This document shows, piece by piece, positions 11,621 to 21,927 of a stretch of 64,000 bases of DNA. The translations under genes and the position numbers were made by a program. The notes beneath the pieces were generated by a model. That model was not told the DNA's origin. It searched no databases and saw nothing but the letters and a program-made list of their open reading frames with translations. The first letter of the stretch is position 1. Each line of letters begins with the position of its first letter. This stretch comes from Microvelia longipes (Eukaryota; Arthropoda; Insecta; Hemiptera; Veliidae): positions 7,115,249-7,179,248 of the forward strand of contig JACMZG010001914.1 of NCBI GenBank assembly GCA_018340805.1. The letters run 5' to 3'.

Positions 11621-12435
11621 TTTTTCGTATGATCACTGATCATACAAAGGCAGTTTTGTATTTATTCTTAATATAATATTATTTATCTATTCTCCCCACT
11701 AGCGCTTCTTTTTGTTTAATAATTTGATCTGTTTTGAGTCCAACAAAACATTAAACTCATCCAGGGCTAGAAAAGTTTTCGAGAATTTAAAATATAAAAC
11801 TGATAGGCCTATGCTTTTATAATTTTTTGTAAGATAGTAAAGATATATTTCATACTTAGAAACAATTTTATAATTGACCATTTTTGCTGACTTTTTATAA
11901 TTTTTAAGAGGAAATGACAGATCAATATCGTATACCATTATAGCTTCACTGCTCTCACGTATTAGGTCTCAATATTAAGAGAGCTATTCGTTGACTCCTT
12001 TTATTTTTGTTATGTCCAATACAAAGGACTTAAGAACCATTATTTTATCTTTTCTATGAATTTTTAAAATAAAAAGACAATAAGACCATAAAAGAATTAA
12101 TTCTACGTGGTTTTTTTGGTGTAGTAATTTTTCAACTTTTATTCTAACTTTTAGAATAAAAAGCAGACTTTTTAAAAACACAATGCAAAGTTAATCCCAT
12201 TTTTTATACTTTTGCTCTGCTATTCTTTGATAACGGGTTTCAAAAGTTATAAAATGAAAAGGCATTACCTGTTTACTACTCTACCTTTTTCTATTTTAAT
12301 GAGTACCTTTTAGGTATTTATTTAATTCTCTAGGATCTAAGTTGTTTTGAGTCGAAATAATTTGATATATTTCATGAAGATTTAAGTCTGTCAGTGGTTA
12401 CCGCTTCAATATAGACGAAGCATCCAACGTAATGT
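11621..12435. other. AT-rich DNA, nothing recognised
   Basis: Minus frames at 11699-11938 and 11984-12181 are Lys/Leu/Ile-rich and typical of AT-rich background. Confidence 0.5.
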
Positions 12436-12680
12436 CGGATGGAAGCTGTATGGAAACTGTATGAAAACTGTATGGAAACTGTATGGAAGCTGTATAGAAA
12501 CTGTATGGGAACTGTATGGAAGCTGTATGGAATGAACTGTATATGATAAAACTGTAAACTGTGGGAACTGTATGGAAGCTGTATAGAAACTGTATGGGAA
12601 ACTGTAAAGCTGTATCTGAACTGTATGGAAACTGTATGGAACTGTATAGAAACTGTATGGGAACTGTATGGAAGCTGAAA
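12436..12680. repeat. 11 bp minisatellite (ACTGTATGGAA)
   Basis: About twenty units of an 11 bp motif alternate between ACTGTATGGAA and GCTGTATGGAA/ACTGTATAGAA. Minus-strand frames of ~100 codons are purely repeat-driven. Confidence 0.95.
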
Positions 12681-12709
12681 GTTTGAGCACATTTACATAA
12701 TTCTAAACA

Positions 12710-13084
<375 letters not shown>

Positions 13085-13149
13085 TGAATTTTTTCCAAAT
13101 TAGGTTCGCTAAAGCACTAAACCCCATAAATGCCCCTTTCAGCAATAAG

Positions 13150-13596
13150 AAATTTTCTGGTACGAAATACCTCGGGACGTTTCCTCATCACATCGGATTT
13201 GCTACGCTCATGCTCCTTACTTTAAAATCGCTTCGTTCATCCTCAAAACAAATAATTCGAAAAGTTTATACTGGAACATGTATTTGTATGTGACAACATG
13301 CGTGCCGAATCTCAATCCGAGTACAACATTTTACCGCGTTTTATGATTCTTCGAAAATATTGTGGGTTACTGACATCATAAAAAATGATTTTATAAATAG
13401 AACAACTACAGAGGTTGACTGATTTTTTAACAAAGTTTCAACTCTCTAGCATAAATACACTAGGAGCTACGAAGATTACAGACACACACAAATACAGACA
13501 GACACCTTTGTTAAAACCATTCAGGAGTTCTTAAACCACCGAATAATTTCGATGACATCCCGGTTTCGGATTTTTTTTCAAACACAATACTTATAG
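13150..13596 (+). repeat. 5S-SINE body (reverse) followed by repeat A, interrupted copy
   Basis: Bases 13158-13290 match the SINE body in reverse (TACCTCGGGACGTTTCCTCA, GCTACGCTCAT, CTTCGTTCATCCTC). Bases 13415-13590 match repeat A (CAACTCT..AGCATAAATACACT, GATTACAGACACACACA, ATCCCGGTTTCGGATTTTTT). Repeat A stops in its AAACACAATACTT segment because a foldback element is inserted, and resumes at about 13893 with TATATACCTACGGTA. Confidence 0.75.
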
Positions 13597-13890
13597 ACCA
13601 AGAGCCCAGGGGTGTTGTGTTAATAAAAAGTGTAATGGCTGGAACCGGTCTCAATTTTTCGTAAATACCTTCCTGAACAAGGTAATAAAGGTAACTTCCT
13701 TTCTGCGACTCGTATCGGATGGGTGTCCCAGGCAGAACGCACTTTAGGGGTCAAAGGTTATGCCTGGGACACCCATCTGATACGAGTTAGCAGAATTGCA
13801 GATCCTTGTTCAGGAAGGTATTTAGGAAAAATTGAGACCGGTTCCAGCCATTACACTTTTTATTGACAAAACACCCCTGGGCTCTTGTTC
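13597..13890. mobile_element. Foldback MITE, copy 1 (nested in repeat A)
   Basis: A ~294 bp element made almost entirely of two inverted arms. Outer ends read AGAGCCCAGGGGTGTT and AACACCCCTGGGCTCT. The arms contain GTGTAATGGCTGGAACCGGT, AAATACCTTCCTGAAC, CTGCGACTCGTATCGGATGG and GTGTCCCAGGCA, mirrored on the right. A short asymmetric centre lies near 13737-13755. There is no coding capacity, so it depends on a transposase elsewhere. A second, rearranged copy is at 31047-31475. Confidence 0.9.
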
Positions 13891-14734
13891 TATTATCTTA
13901 TATACCTACGGTAAAAAGTAGACAATTTGCACAGTAAATGACTTGCGATTTTTCAAGTGGATGTTACACAATAAAGCAAGAGAGCTTATTCTTGCAATGA
14001 AGATTTTTTAATTGTTTTTTTTTTTGTGTCAGTTTACACTACGAATTTTATTTTTGATTTTTTGTATGCAATGGAATTTGTGTTCACGTGCTGATATATT
14101 ATATAATAGAAAAAAAAAATCAAATTTATTTGACATAAAATAACGATGAAACGAAATAAAAACATGAGAATAAATTGTTCATCCGACAAATTAAATTAAT
14201 TTAAAAAAGAAGTATATTTTTTCGAATAAAAGTCCTAACAAAGTGACATTAGTCTTGGTGAAGTCATGTGAAAAACTCTCTCAGAGAAACTTTTTCTGTT
14301 TTTTATTGCGGGGAAACTGTTTTGGCTTTATTTTCACAGTCTGTTTCTTGTGAGGTTAAAAAAAACTTAAGAAAATATTGTAACTCTATTATAAAAGTTA
14401 ATTTATTTTTAAGTGTATGATTTTATAATTGACATCGTTTATTTTTATCAGGTTTTTTTTAAATTTAAAGGAGTTTTATTTGATTTAACTTTAAATGAAC
14501 TTCTCTTTTGATAATATCTCTGTTGCAGCACCAGTAGCACCTTCTATTATATAATTTAACTTCATGGGATAAGTCTGTGATTTCAGTAGATTGACTACAT
14601 GATTTTTTCATATTTCCATATGTTTTTGATATTTTTAGCGGAGGTAATAGTCGTCATTATGACTATGCATATTTGTGTCGTACCCATCAATACCTACAAT
14701 TTGATACCCCAAATGATTGTTTTCAAATAAATAT
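13891..14734. other. End of repeat A, then AT-rich DNA
   Basis: Bases 13893-13915 are the displaced end of the repeat A copy (TATATACCTACGGTA). The remaining ~800 bp shows no recognised feature. Confidence 0.5.
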
Positions 14735-15145
14735 TTATTTTTTGCGCGTGCGCGTTTCAGCGCATTTGCATTGAAAAAAATACAGAAAAAATGAGTTACG
14801 AATAGTGCTTGATTATTGAGTAACTGCTCAAGTTATAAAGCATAAACCGGAACCTTAAGCAAGAAATGGATTGTTAAGCACGGAAACATACATTCTAAAG
14901 GAAATTCGCCCGACATGCGGACCACCGCGGCAGAATTATTTATTTAGTAGTTGTAAACTTATATAATGTAAAAATCTATAAAAATTATCATTCCAACCAG
15001 GATTGTTGTTAAGCACGAAAACACGCATCCAAAGGAAATTCGCCCGACATGCGGACCACCCCGCTAAAATTATTTTGTAGTTATAAACTTATATAATGTA
15101 AATAAAACAATAAAAATGATTGTCCTTTCCACGAGTCGAACCCAG
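14735..15145 (-). repeat. Repeat C (tRNA-like SINE), dimeric copy
   Basis: Two consecutive units (14870-14960 and 15000-15095) each carry GCACG(G/A)AAACA, AAAGGAAATTCGCCCGACAT, GCGGACCACC and TAGTTGTAAACTTATATAAT in reverse of the Pol III sense. At 15124-15147 the strand reads GAGTCGAACCCAGGTAACC, the reverse complement of a perfect B box (GGTTCGACTC). Upstream (14745-14860) is the GAGTTACGA..GAGTAACTGCTCAAG extension also present at 33780-33840 and 29600-29670. Confidence 0.8.
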
Positions 15146-15180
15146 GTAACCAACATTGACTGCTTGTATCTATTACAGAT

Positions 15181-15216
15181 ATGTTTTTCGGGCACAACCA
15201 AGTGCCCGAAAAACAT
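15181..15216. repeat. Perfect 15 bp hairpin, 6-base loop
   Basis: ATGTTTTTCGGGCAC at 15181-15195 is the exact reverse complement of 15202-15216, with loop AACCAA. It lies just downstream of the repeat C B box, but the other repeat C copies lack it. Confidence 0.9.
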
Positions 15217-15330
15217 AAATAACTACTTCTTTGCAGCGAAAAATAGTGACTCTAAATTATATACATCATTTGAATATTTTGCTGTTTTTATCAACAAACT
15301 GGTTTAATAACGTCATATATATTTTTAACT

Positions 15331-15332
<2 letters not shown>

Positions 15333-15400
<68 letters not shown>

Positions 15401-15444
15401 CATATATACTATATATATATAATATTAACATACATATATATATA

Positions 15445-15495
<51 letters not shown>

Positions 15496-15513
15496 TATAT
15501 ATATATATATATA
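15333..15513. repeat. (AT)n microsatellite
   Basis: Alternating AT with a few CATATA interruptions around 15400-15440. Confidence 0.95.
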
Positions 15514-16487
15514 CTCGGCATATTTTGTGGTATGAGGAAGATAAGCTGAAATGATGCCCTGGTCATTTTTATGATAAAATTTCCTAGAAAATTATAAATA
15601 AATTCTTGATAACAATAAGCGACGTCAGCTTATTGCGTTATAACTTGATCTCGTTCAATAGAAACAGATCTTTAAAATAAATTCTTTTTGTCTAAAACTA
15701 AAACAGAACTTTAGAAAGAAAATTTGGATTTTTTTTTTGTCCTTTCCTTTTGTCTGTTGGTTGTGTTCTTAGTTTGTCAATAAGAGACCAATCTCTCTTT
15801 CTGACTTCGATTCCAAAGGATCATTGTTTATAAAAAACTTTTTTTTATTGAATAAACACTCTTAAAACTAAAAGGAAAGGGGGTCTGAGAAAAAGAGAGC
15901 TCTAAATATAAAGAGGCAAAAAAGTAGGTTGAAAAATAGAATTTTCTAAAAAAAAAAAGGAAAAAGAAGAAGAAAAACAAATTTAACACGAGTTTTTTTC
16001 TTGGACCTATACTTTTTTCTCTGGGGCTTTCCACCCTGGTAAAGGATTTTTTTAAAGCTCTTATAATTTATCAGATCAAGTTAGAAACTAGTTAAGGAAA
16101 GAAGTGAAAAAAATATCAATTTGTTTAAAAAATGAAAAATTGATAAAAAAAGCAAGTTTAGAATATCAATTTGTCTCGAAAAGTTTATGGTCTCAAAATA
16201 TTTAACGTAATGAGTTAATTTCATAAAGAATATTTAGTATCAATAAAATTATGTAATATTAGTAGAATATTTATATTTGTCTGAAGACTTAGAGCAAGCA
16301 ACATTCAGCCCAATAGATGCACGATTCAATAAAACTGTCTAGTCTTTTATTGCGGGCTGTGCCACATGGTGACACATCAAAAATTATAAATTTCTAAATA
16401 TTTTTTTAAGACCCGGGATGGTTTTGGAATACTCCTTTTTATTTTTTTAATGTTTACATCGAGTCGAACTAACTTATAAATTTTTAA
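15514..16487. other. AT-rich DNA, nothing recognised
   Basis: Purine-rich and pyrimidine-rich patches (for example 15930-15985) but no recognised repeat or exon. Confidence 0.5.
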
Positions 16488-16536
16488 CATCTTGGTCTAG
16501 ACCTAGACCAAGATGTAGGCTACCTACTGTAGCCTA
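16488..16536. repeat. Twin adjacent perfect hairpins (13 bp and 8 bp stems)
   Basis: CATCTTGGTCTAG at 16488-16500 pairs exactly with 16503-16515 across a 2-base loop. TAGGCTAC at 16516-16523 pairs with GTAGCCTA at 16529-16536 across a 5-base loop. The two stem-loops are directly adjacent with no spacer. Confidence 0.9.
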
Positions 16537-16720
16537 TGTTTCTGTAAATCGTATGGCTGAATGGATAGTTGTAAAATACTCTCATGGCAGTGTACCTATT
16601 GCTAATAAGGTAAAAAACACCTCTGGGTTTCCTCTGTCAATGTAAGATTAAAAACTCATAGTTAATAAATTTAATTATATTTGTTTTTAAATACATGTTT
16701 TAAAGTTGGGTGCATGCAGC

Positions 16721-16995
16721 AATAAGATCTCTGGTGTGAAGGTTACTTGTGGCAGGAAAATTAAAAAAAAATACACTATGCTTCCAGAAATAAAGATTAC
16801 TTAATCACTGGCGCAAGGGTTACTTGAGGCAGGAAAATTTAAAAAAATACACTATGCTTCCGGACTATATAGAAGAAAGTGAATATAGATTGCATAATCT
16901 CTGGTGCATGGGTTACTTGTGGCAGGAAAATTTTAAAAAATACACTATGCTTCCGGACTATACGGAAGAAAATGACTAAAGATTGCATAATACGA
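16721..16995. repeat. Tandem repeat, three units of 77-93 bp
   Basis: GGTTACTTG(T/A)GGCAGGAAAA recurs at 16741, 16818 and 16911. Each is followed by an A-rich stretch and ACACTATGCTTCC. The last two units also carry GGACTATA(T/C)(A/G)GAAGAAA, which explains the longer period. Confidence 0.9.
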
Positions 16996-17376
16996 GTACT
17001 TAACAAATTATGAAAATGTCTTGCTCAAATTCAAATATACTCAAGTGATCTCGAGTATCGCTTATATTACACTTCTTGAATTTTATTCTATTTCTCTTTA
17101 ACTTTTTCTTCCTTATCTGTGATTTTTGTGGTGTTATAATAAATATATTAATATTTTAAAATGACTTTTCGTTTAAAAAAAAAATATTCAAAATAAATAT
17201 TTTTAGAAAAAATTCTAGCTCTACGATTATTTTTTCTTTAGAATGCTTGATTTTTTTTTATCATGATTTATATCCTTGATATCTTGATTTTTTGGTTTAA
17301 TCCTAGTTTCCTGATCACTAATACTCATAATTCGACATTTTCGTGTTTTTTCAATTATACCATAGGAAATACACAG
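16996..17376. other. AT-rich DNA, nothing recognised
   Basis: No repeat or gene recognised; the frame at 17263-17448 runs into repeat A. Confidence 0.5.
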
Positions 17377-17774
17377 GAAAAATATTATGTTTGCAAAAAA
17401 ACCCGAAACCGGGATGTCACCGCAATTATCCGCTTCAGGTGTTTTTAAGGCCTCCTGAGTGGTTTTAACAAAGTTGTCTGTATTTATGTGTTTGTGTGTG
17501 TGTCTGTTATCATTGTATCTCCCAGTGTATTTATGCTAGAAAGTTACAACTTTATACAAAAATCATTCCACCACTGTAGTTGTGCTATTCGGAAAATATT
17601 TTCTATGACGTCATTAACCCGCAGTATTGACAGCAAAAATTTCGAAAAATCATTTAATGCGGAAAAATAAGATTAAGATTTAGCTCGCATGTAGCCATGT
17701 AAGGCTAACATAAGTGCCAAGATTCATCTCTTTATCTGCATTATTTTTATAATTTAACGACTTGTTTATTCTGA
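17377..17774 (-). repeat. Repeat A, reverse orientation, long copy
   Basis: Reads, in reverse, the TTTGCAAAAAAACCCGAAAC, GGGATGTCACCG, TTCAGGTGTTTTTAAGGCCT, GAGTGGTTTTAACAAAGTTG, (TG)n, CAGTGTATTTATGCTAGAAA and TATGACGTCATTAACC blocks. It continues with CATGTAGCCATGTAAGGCTA and AAGTGCCAAGATTCATCTC, as in the copy at 60440-60550. It leads directly into the SINE-derived minisatellite. Confidence 0.8.
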
Positions 17775-18074
17775 GGACGAGTAAAACGACTCCATAGTAG
17801 GGACGATTAGCGTAACGAGTCCATACTTGGGACGATTAGCGTAACGAGTCCATACTAGGGACGATTAGCGTAACGAGTCCATACTAGGGACGATTAGCAT
17901 AACGAGTCTGACTAGAGACGATTAGCGTAACGAGTCCATACTAGAGACGATTAGCGTAACGAGTCCATACTAAGCGTAACGAGTCCATACTAGGGACGAT
18001 TAGCATAACGATTCTGACTAGAGACGATTAGCGTAACGAGTCCATACTAGGGACGATTAGCGTAATCGTCCCTA
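17775..18074 (+). repeat. 30 bp minisatellite derived from the 5S-SINE body
   Basis: About nine units of AGTCCATACTAGGGACGATTAGCGTAACG. The left edge reads ATTCTGAGGACGAGTAAAACGA, which is the standard SINE-body motif (TCTGAGGACGAGCGAAGCGA elsewhere), so the array grew from a copy placed next to repeat A just as in other composites. The last unit ends in an inverted copy of itself: TAGGGACGATTA (18048-18059), GCG, TAATCGTCCCTA (18063-18074), a perfect 12 bp stem. Confidence 0.85.
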
Positions 18075-18215
18075 AAATAAGTCCTATTTGACGAGAAAAT
18101 GTGCCGATTTTTTATGTATTGTGTACAATTTTTTTTATTTCTTCTTATTTCATAAAAGGTTTTTGATAGTGTTAAATAAAAGCTTATGTTCGTTTATTTT
18201 GTTCTTTGTAGCACT

Positions 18216-18217
<2 letters not shown>

Positions 18218-18269
<52 letters not shown>

Positions 18270-18282
18270 TATATATATATGT
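18218..18282. repeat. (AT)n microsatellite
   Basis: Alternating AT of about 65 bp. Confidence 0.95.
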
Positions 18283-19311
18283 ACAACTTGTGTTCGTAAT
18301 AAAATATTTATAATACTTCAGAGATTATAAAACATATACTTTTAAAACTTTTCGTATAAATATTAAAATTATAAATTCAGTATTAATTCGAAACCCTATG
18401 TATTTTAGAATACGAGAAAAAATGTTTTCACTGTATTTAACAGGTTTTCCAAAATAGCGTAAAGGTTTTATGTCTTTTTGGTAAAGTGTCAAGTAGTAAA
18501 TCGGTGGAGTTGCCTAACTATGGAAATTTAACACTCATACGTGTGGGGGGGGGGGGGGGGGGGGTCGTCAAAAACGTTGAGGTTGGTTGGAAAATTTTCT
18601 ACCTACTCAATGAAGGTTTTTGGAGAAATTTTCTCAAGGGGTGAAATCTCACGAGAGTTTCTTTCCACCACTTAGTTGTTGGATAGATAGGAGACTGTTT
18701 TTAAAACTTCTATAAGACTGTTTGTTGAACTACATATATGTAACATCTACTTTTACATATCAAGTTATTTTACATCAAAAACTTCTTTTATTATTACAGT
18801 ATATGATGTAATCTCAACACTCGACGAAAAATATATAAAACTTTCAAATACTGCATTTGGGAAATGATGGTGTGTATGTGTTGGGGGAAAAACTTTTTGC
18901 TCCAAAACGTTTGTAAGAATCCTTGTTGTTAACAGCGATTGTCTTTTATGAAGTTGTTTAAAAGATTTGTATGATCCAACTTTATGTGTGTTTTGGGCTT
19001 TTGGGAGAGATGTTATCACTCTCCGAGTTATTCACTTCTTTAAGAGATATTTAAGAAAATTTTCTCTGTTATATTATCAAGTTTTGTTACAAGTGTATGA
19101 AAATCTTTTGTCTTGAGGTTTCGCAGGATTATTTTTTTTCTCTAATTCCATGAGGGTTGGTTACAGAAATGTCTTTGCTTTGGATTATAATCCTAATACA
19201 GCAGAGTTTATAATATTACCTTAAGCAGATTAAATAATATTCAAAATACCTTGCCTTATTATTCTTGAACGCGTGTTATGTCTTATAAGTAAGAATCATG
19301 CTAAATATTCT
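18283..19311. other. AT-rich DNA with a G20 homopolymer
   Basis: A run of twenty G residues sits at 18545-18564, flanked by GTGT and TCGTC. No gene or shared repeat is recognised; the minus frame at 18765-19019 has no motif. Confidence 0.6.
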
Positions 19312-20245
19312 TTTTTTTCTTATTACCTTGCCTTGCTTGTTGCCTTGCTTTCTCCTTATTACCTTGCCATGCTTTCTCCTTATTAAATGCATTGCTTTCT
19401 ACTTATTATCTTGCTTTGCTTGTTGCCTTGTTTTCTCCTTATTACCTTGCCTTGCTTTCTCCTTATTACCTTGCCTTGCTTTCTACTTATTACCTTCCTT
19501 GTTTGTTGCCTTGCTTTCTCCTTATTACTTCTCCTTATTACCTTGCTTTCTCCTTATTGCCTTGCCTTGTTTGTTGCCTTGCTTTCTCCTTATTACCTTG
19601 CCTTGCTTGTTGCCTTGCATTCTCCTTATTACCTTGCCTTGTTTGTTGCCTTGCTTTCTCCTTATTCCCTTGCCTTGTTTGTTGCCTTGCTTTCTCCTTA
19701 AACCTTGCCTTGCTTGCCTTGTATCTGCCTTGCTTGTTGCCTTGCTTTCTCCTTATACCTTGCCTTGCCTTGCTTTCTCCTTATACCTTGCTTGCTTGTT
19801 ATTACCTTGCCTTGCTTTCTCCTATTACCTTGCCTTGTTGCCTTGCTTTCTCCTTATACCTTGCCTTGTTTGTTGCCTTGCTTTCTCCTTATTCCCTTGC
19901 CTTGTTTGTTGCCTTGCTTTCTCCTTATAACTTTGCCTTGCTTTCTCCTTATAACCTTGCCTTGCTTTCTCCTTATAACCTTGCCTTGCTTTCTCCTTAT
20001 TACCTTGCCTTGTTTGTTGCCTTGCTTTCTCCTTATTATCTTGCCTTGCTTGTTGCCTTGCTTTCTCCTTATCACCTTGCCTTGCTTTCTCCTAATTACC
20101 TTGCCTTGCTTTCTACTTATTACCTTGCCTTGCTTGTTGCCTTGCATTCTCCTTATTACCTTGCTTTCTTTTTGTTACCTTGCTTTCTCCTTATTACCTT
20201 ACTTTGATTGTTACCTTGCTTTCTCCTTATTACCTTGCCTTGTAA
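19312..20245. repeat. CT-rich minisatellite (CCTTGCTTTCTCCTTATTA), ~930 bp
   Basis: Units of 19-36 bp are built from CCTTGCCTTG, an optional TTTGTTGCCTTG insert and CTTTCTCCTTATTA. Strong C/T strand bias. All three plus frames and one minus frame stay open for 97-271 codons with Leu/Ala/Pro-rich periodic products. There is no start context, no splice signal and no non-repeat extension, so these are not genes. Confidence 0.97.
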
Positions 20246-20249
20246 TAAG

Positions 20250-20273
20250 TATATATATATATATATTATATTT

Positions 20274-20326
<53 letters not shown>
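20250..20326. repeat. (AT)n microsatellite
   Basis: Alternating AT with TTAATA interruptions, adjoining the CT-rich array. Confidence 0.93.
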
Positions 20327-20328
<2 letters not shown>

Positions 20329-20769
20329 TTTCCATATCCTTGATTACTTATTCCCTAGCGTTTAGACCGAATAAAATTTCCCTTAACAAATTAAGGTAGT
20401 TCAATTAAAGCTCAGTTTGTGTAAAGGATAAAGGTTTCAAGATGAAAATTTAAAGGTTTCTAAGTGATGTCGCTGGGGAATCAGAAGAACAAGAGTTTTC
20501 TCTAGTTTTCACTCAGTATTCAACCCGCCTACCGCATTTCCCTAACTGCGAGACGATATTCTAATGTTAGGTCCAATTTTCACTTCTCATGACTTTTAAA
20601 GGGATGCAAGTTTTAGTTTTCAAAATTTTCCAAGTGGGCAGAATGAATTGTTTTAAAGTAGGAGAAGTGCCATTTGGTTGTTTGAAGTAGTCTTTCAAAA
20701 ACTTGCTAGACTTTTTACCTTACCTCGCTCGGGACCTATACATATTCGATCTTAGAGATGACACAATGT

Positions 20770-20800
20770 ATCTCATACCATGTAGTACATGGTATGAGAT
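20770..20800. repeat. Perfect 15 bp palindrome with 1-base centre
   Basis: ATCTCATACCATGTA, G, then TACATGGTATGAGAT. The pairing extends imperfectly outward (ACACAATGT against GTATGTGT). It lies 46 bp before the next foldback. Confidence 0.95.
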
Positions 20801-20845
20801 GTATGTGTTTCTCGGCACTTCTAACAACAATAGGAGCATTTAAAT

Positions 20846-20992
20846 AAGGCTAATAAAGAATAAAATTATTAAACATTAACAAAAATTAACTCGGTCTGAC
20901 TGAAAAAAAAGTCAAAAAATTTCAATTTTTTTTCTAGTCAGACCGAGTTAATTTTTGTTAATTTTTAATAATTTTGTTCTTTGTTAGCCTTT
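20846..20992. mobile_element. Foldback (MITE-like) element, 56 bp arms
   Basis: Bases 20846-20901 and 20937-20992 are reverse complements with three mismatches; outer ends AAGGCTAATAAAGAATAAAA and its mirror, inner arm ending TTAACTCGGTCTGACT. The loop is 35 bases of A/T-rich sequence. The element is transcriptionally silent as far as sequence shows and has no frame. Confidence 0.9.
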
Positions 20993-21169
20993 TTTAAATT
21001 GTGTATAATGAGAGTGCTTTCAAATTTAGTTGATTGTGACATGTATATTTTTATTATGATTTATGTGTAAAAGCCTGAAGATGGCCACAGAGTTGGTTGG
21101 AATATAAAGCTACCATTAATTTATACGCTGTTTTTATTGTGATGTAGAACTATAAGCCATTTTATTCTA

Positions 21170-21470
21170 GTTACTTAAAGATATAGCCGGAAAATATGTA
21201 TTTTAAGAATAAACTTTGTACTTTTCGTTCTTACCTAAACATAAAAAGTTATAACAAACCTTGTCTTTTCTGTTATCACCGATTCATAAACAAAAATTGT
21301 TTGTTTTTACCTGAAAATAAACAATAAAAAAATTTTGTACTTTTGGTTATAACTTTAACTTAATAAGATACAATCAAACTTTGCACTTCTTTTTTTTTTA
21401 CTAAAAATAAGCAATGTATCACCGAATTGTCTACTTTTTGTTTTAACCTAAACATTCATAGAGATATATT
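21170..21470. repeat. Old, decayed part of the 50 bp TAACC array
   Basis: Degenerate units (AACTTTGTACTTTT, TTATAACTTTAACTTAATAA, TACCTAAACATAAA) recognisable as diverged versions of the clean array at 21690-21925. The array was split by insertion of repeat D at about 21473. Confidence 0.65.
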
Positions 21471-21472
21471 AT

Positions 21473-21690
21473 TAGAGAGGCCTTATAAACATCAAAAAAG
21501 TAACCTGACCACCTTCGCTTATAATATAATAAAATAATTAGTACAATATTACAATAATTTACATAGTAAAACGTTAAAAATACAAATCAAAACAAAAACA
21601 ATGTGCGGGAAACCAAAATCAATTGATTTATTATAACCTTAACTCACTCTTAAAGGAGGTTTCAATGGGGCTACCCCCTCTAGCTTATAT
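21473..21690 (+). repeat. Dispersed repeat D inserted in the 50 bp array
   Basis: GAGGCCTTATAAACATCAAA and AAGTAACCTGACCACCTTCG match 6321-6405 in reverse. CGTTAAAAATACAAATCAAA, TCAATTGATTTATT and TAACTCACTCTTAAAGGAGG with TTTCAATG match 37330-37440 in reverse. It separates the decayed from the homogeneous part of the array. Confidence 0.75.
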
Positions 21691-21925
21691 CTTTAGTATA
21701 TCACCAAGATATAACCAACCTTTGTAATTTTTGTTATAACCTAAACATAAATAAGATATAACCAAACTTTGTAGTTTTTGTTATAACCTAAACATAACCA
21801 AGATATATTCAACCTTTGTAGTTTTTGTTATAACCTAAACATAACCAAGATATAACCAAACTTTGTAATTTTTGTTATAACCTAAACATAACCATGATAT
21901 AACCAAACTTTGTAATTTTTGTTTC
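21690..21925. repeat. 50 bp tandem array abutting the Beat exon
   Basis: Four and a half nearly identical 50 bp units (GATATAACCAAACTTTGTAA, TTTTTGTTATAACC, TAAACATAACCA). The final, truncated unit ends TTTGTAATTTTTGTTTCAG, where the usual TTATAACC is replaced by TTCAG, the splice acceptor of the exon at 21928. The array therefore supplies the polypyrimidine-side sequence of a real 3' splice site. Confidence 0.9.
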
Positions 21926-21927
21926 AG

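Noticed and set aside
12372..12692. Minus-strand frames of 94-106 codons with SIQF-type repeats
   Set aside because: Product of the 11 bp minisatellite.
19298..20322. Open frames of 205-271 codons on the plus strand and 97 on the minus strand
   Set aside because: They lie wholly in the CT-rich minisatellite; products are periodic Leu/Pro/Ala peptides open in several frames at once, with no splice or start context.
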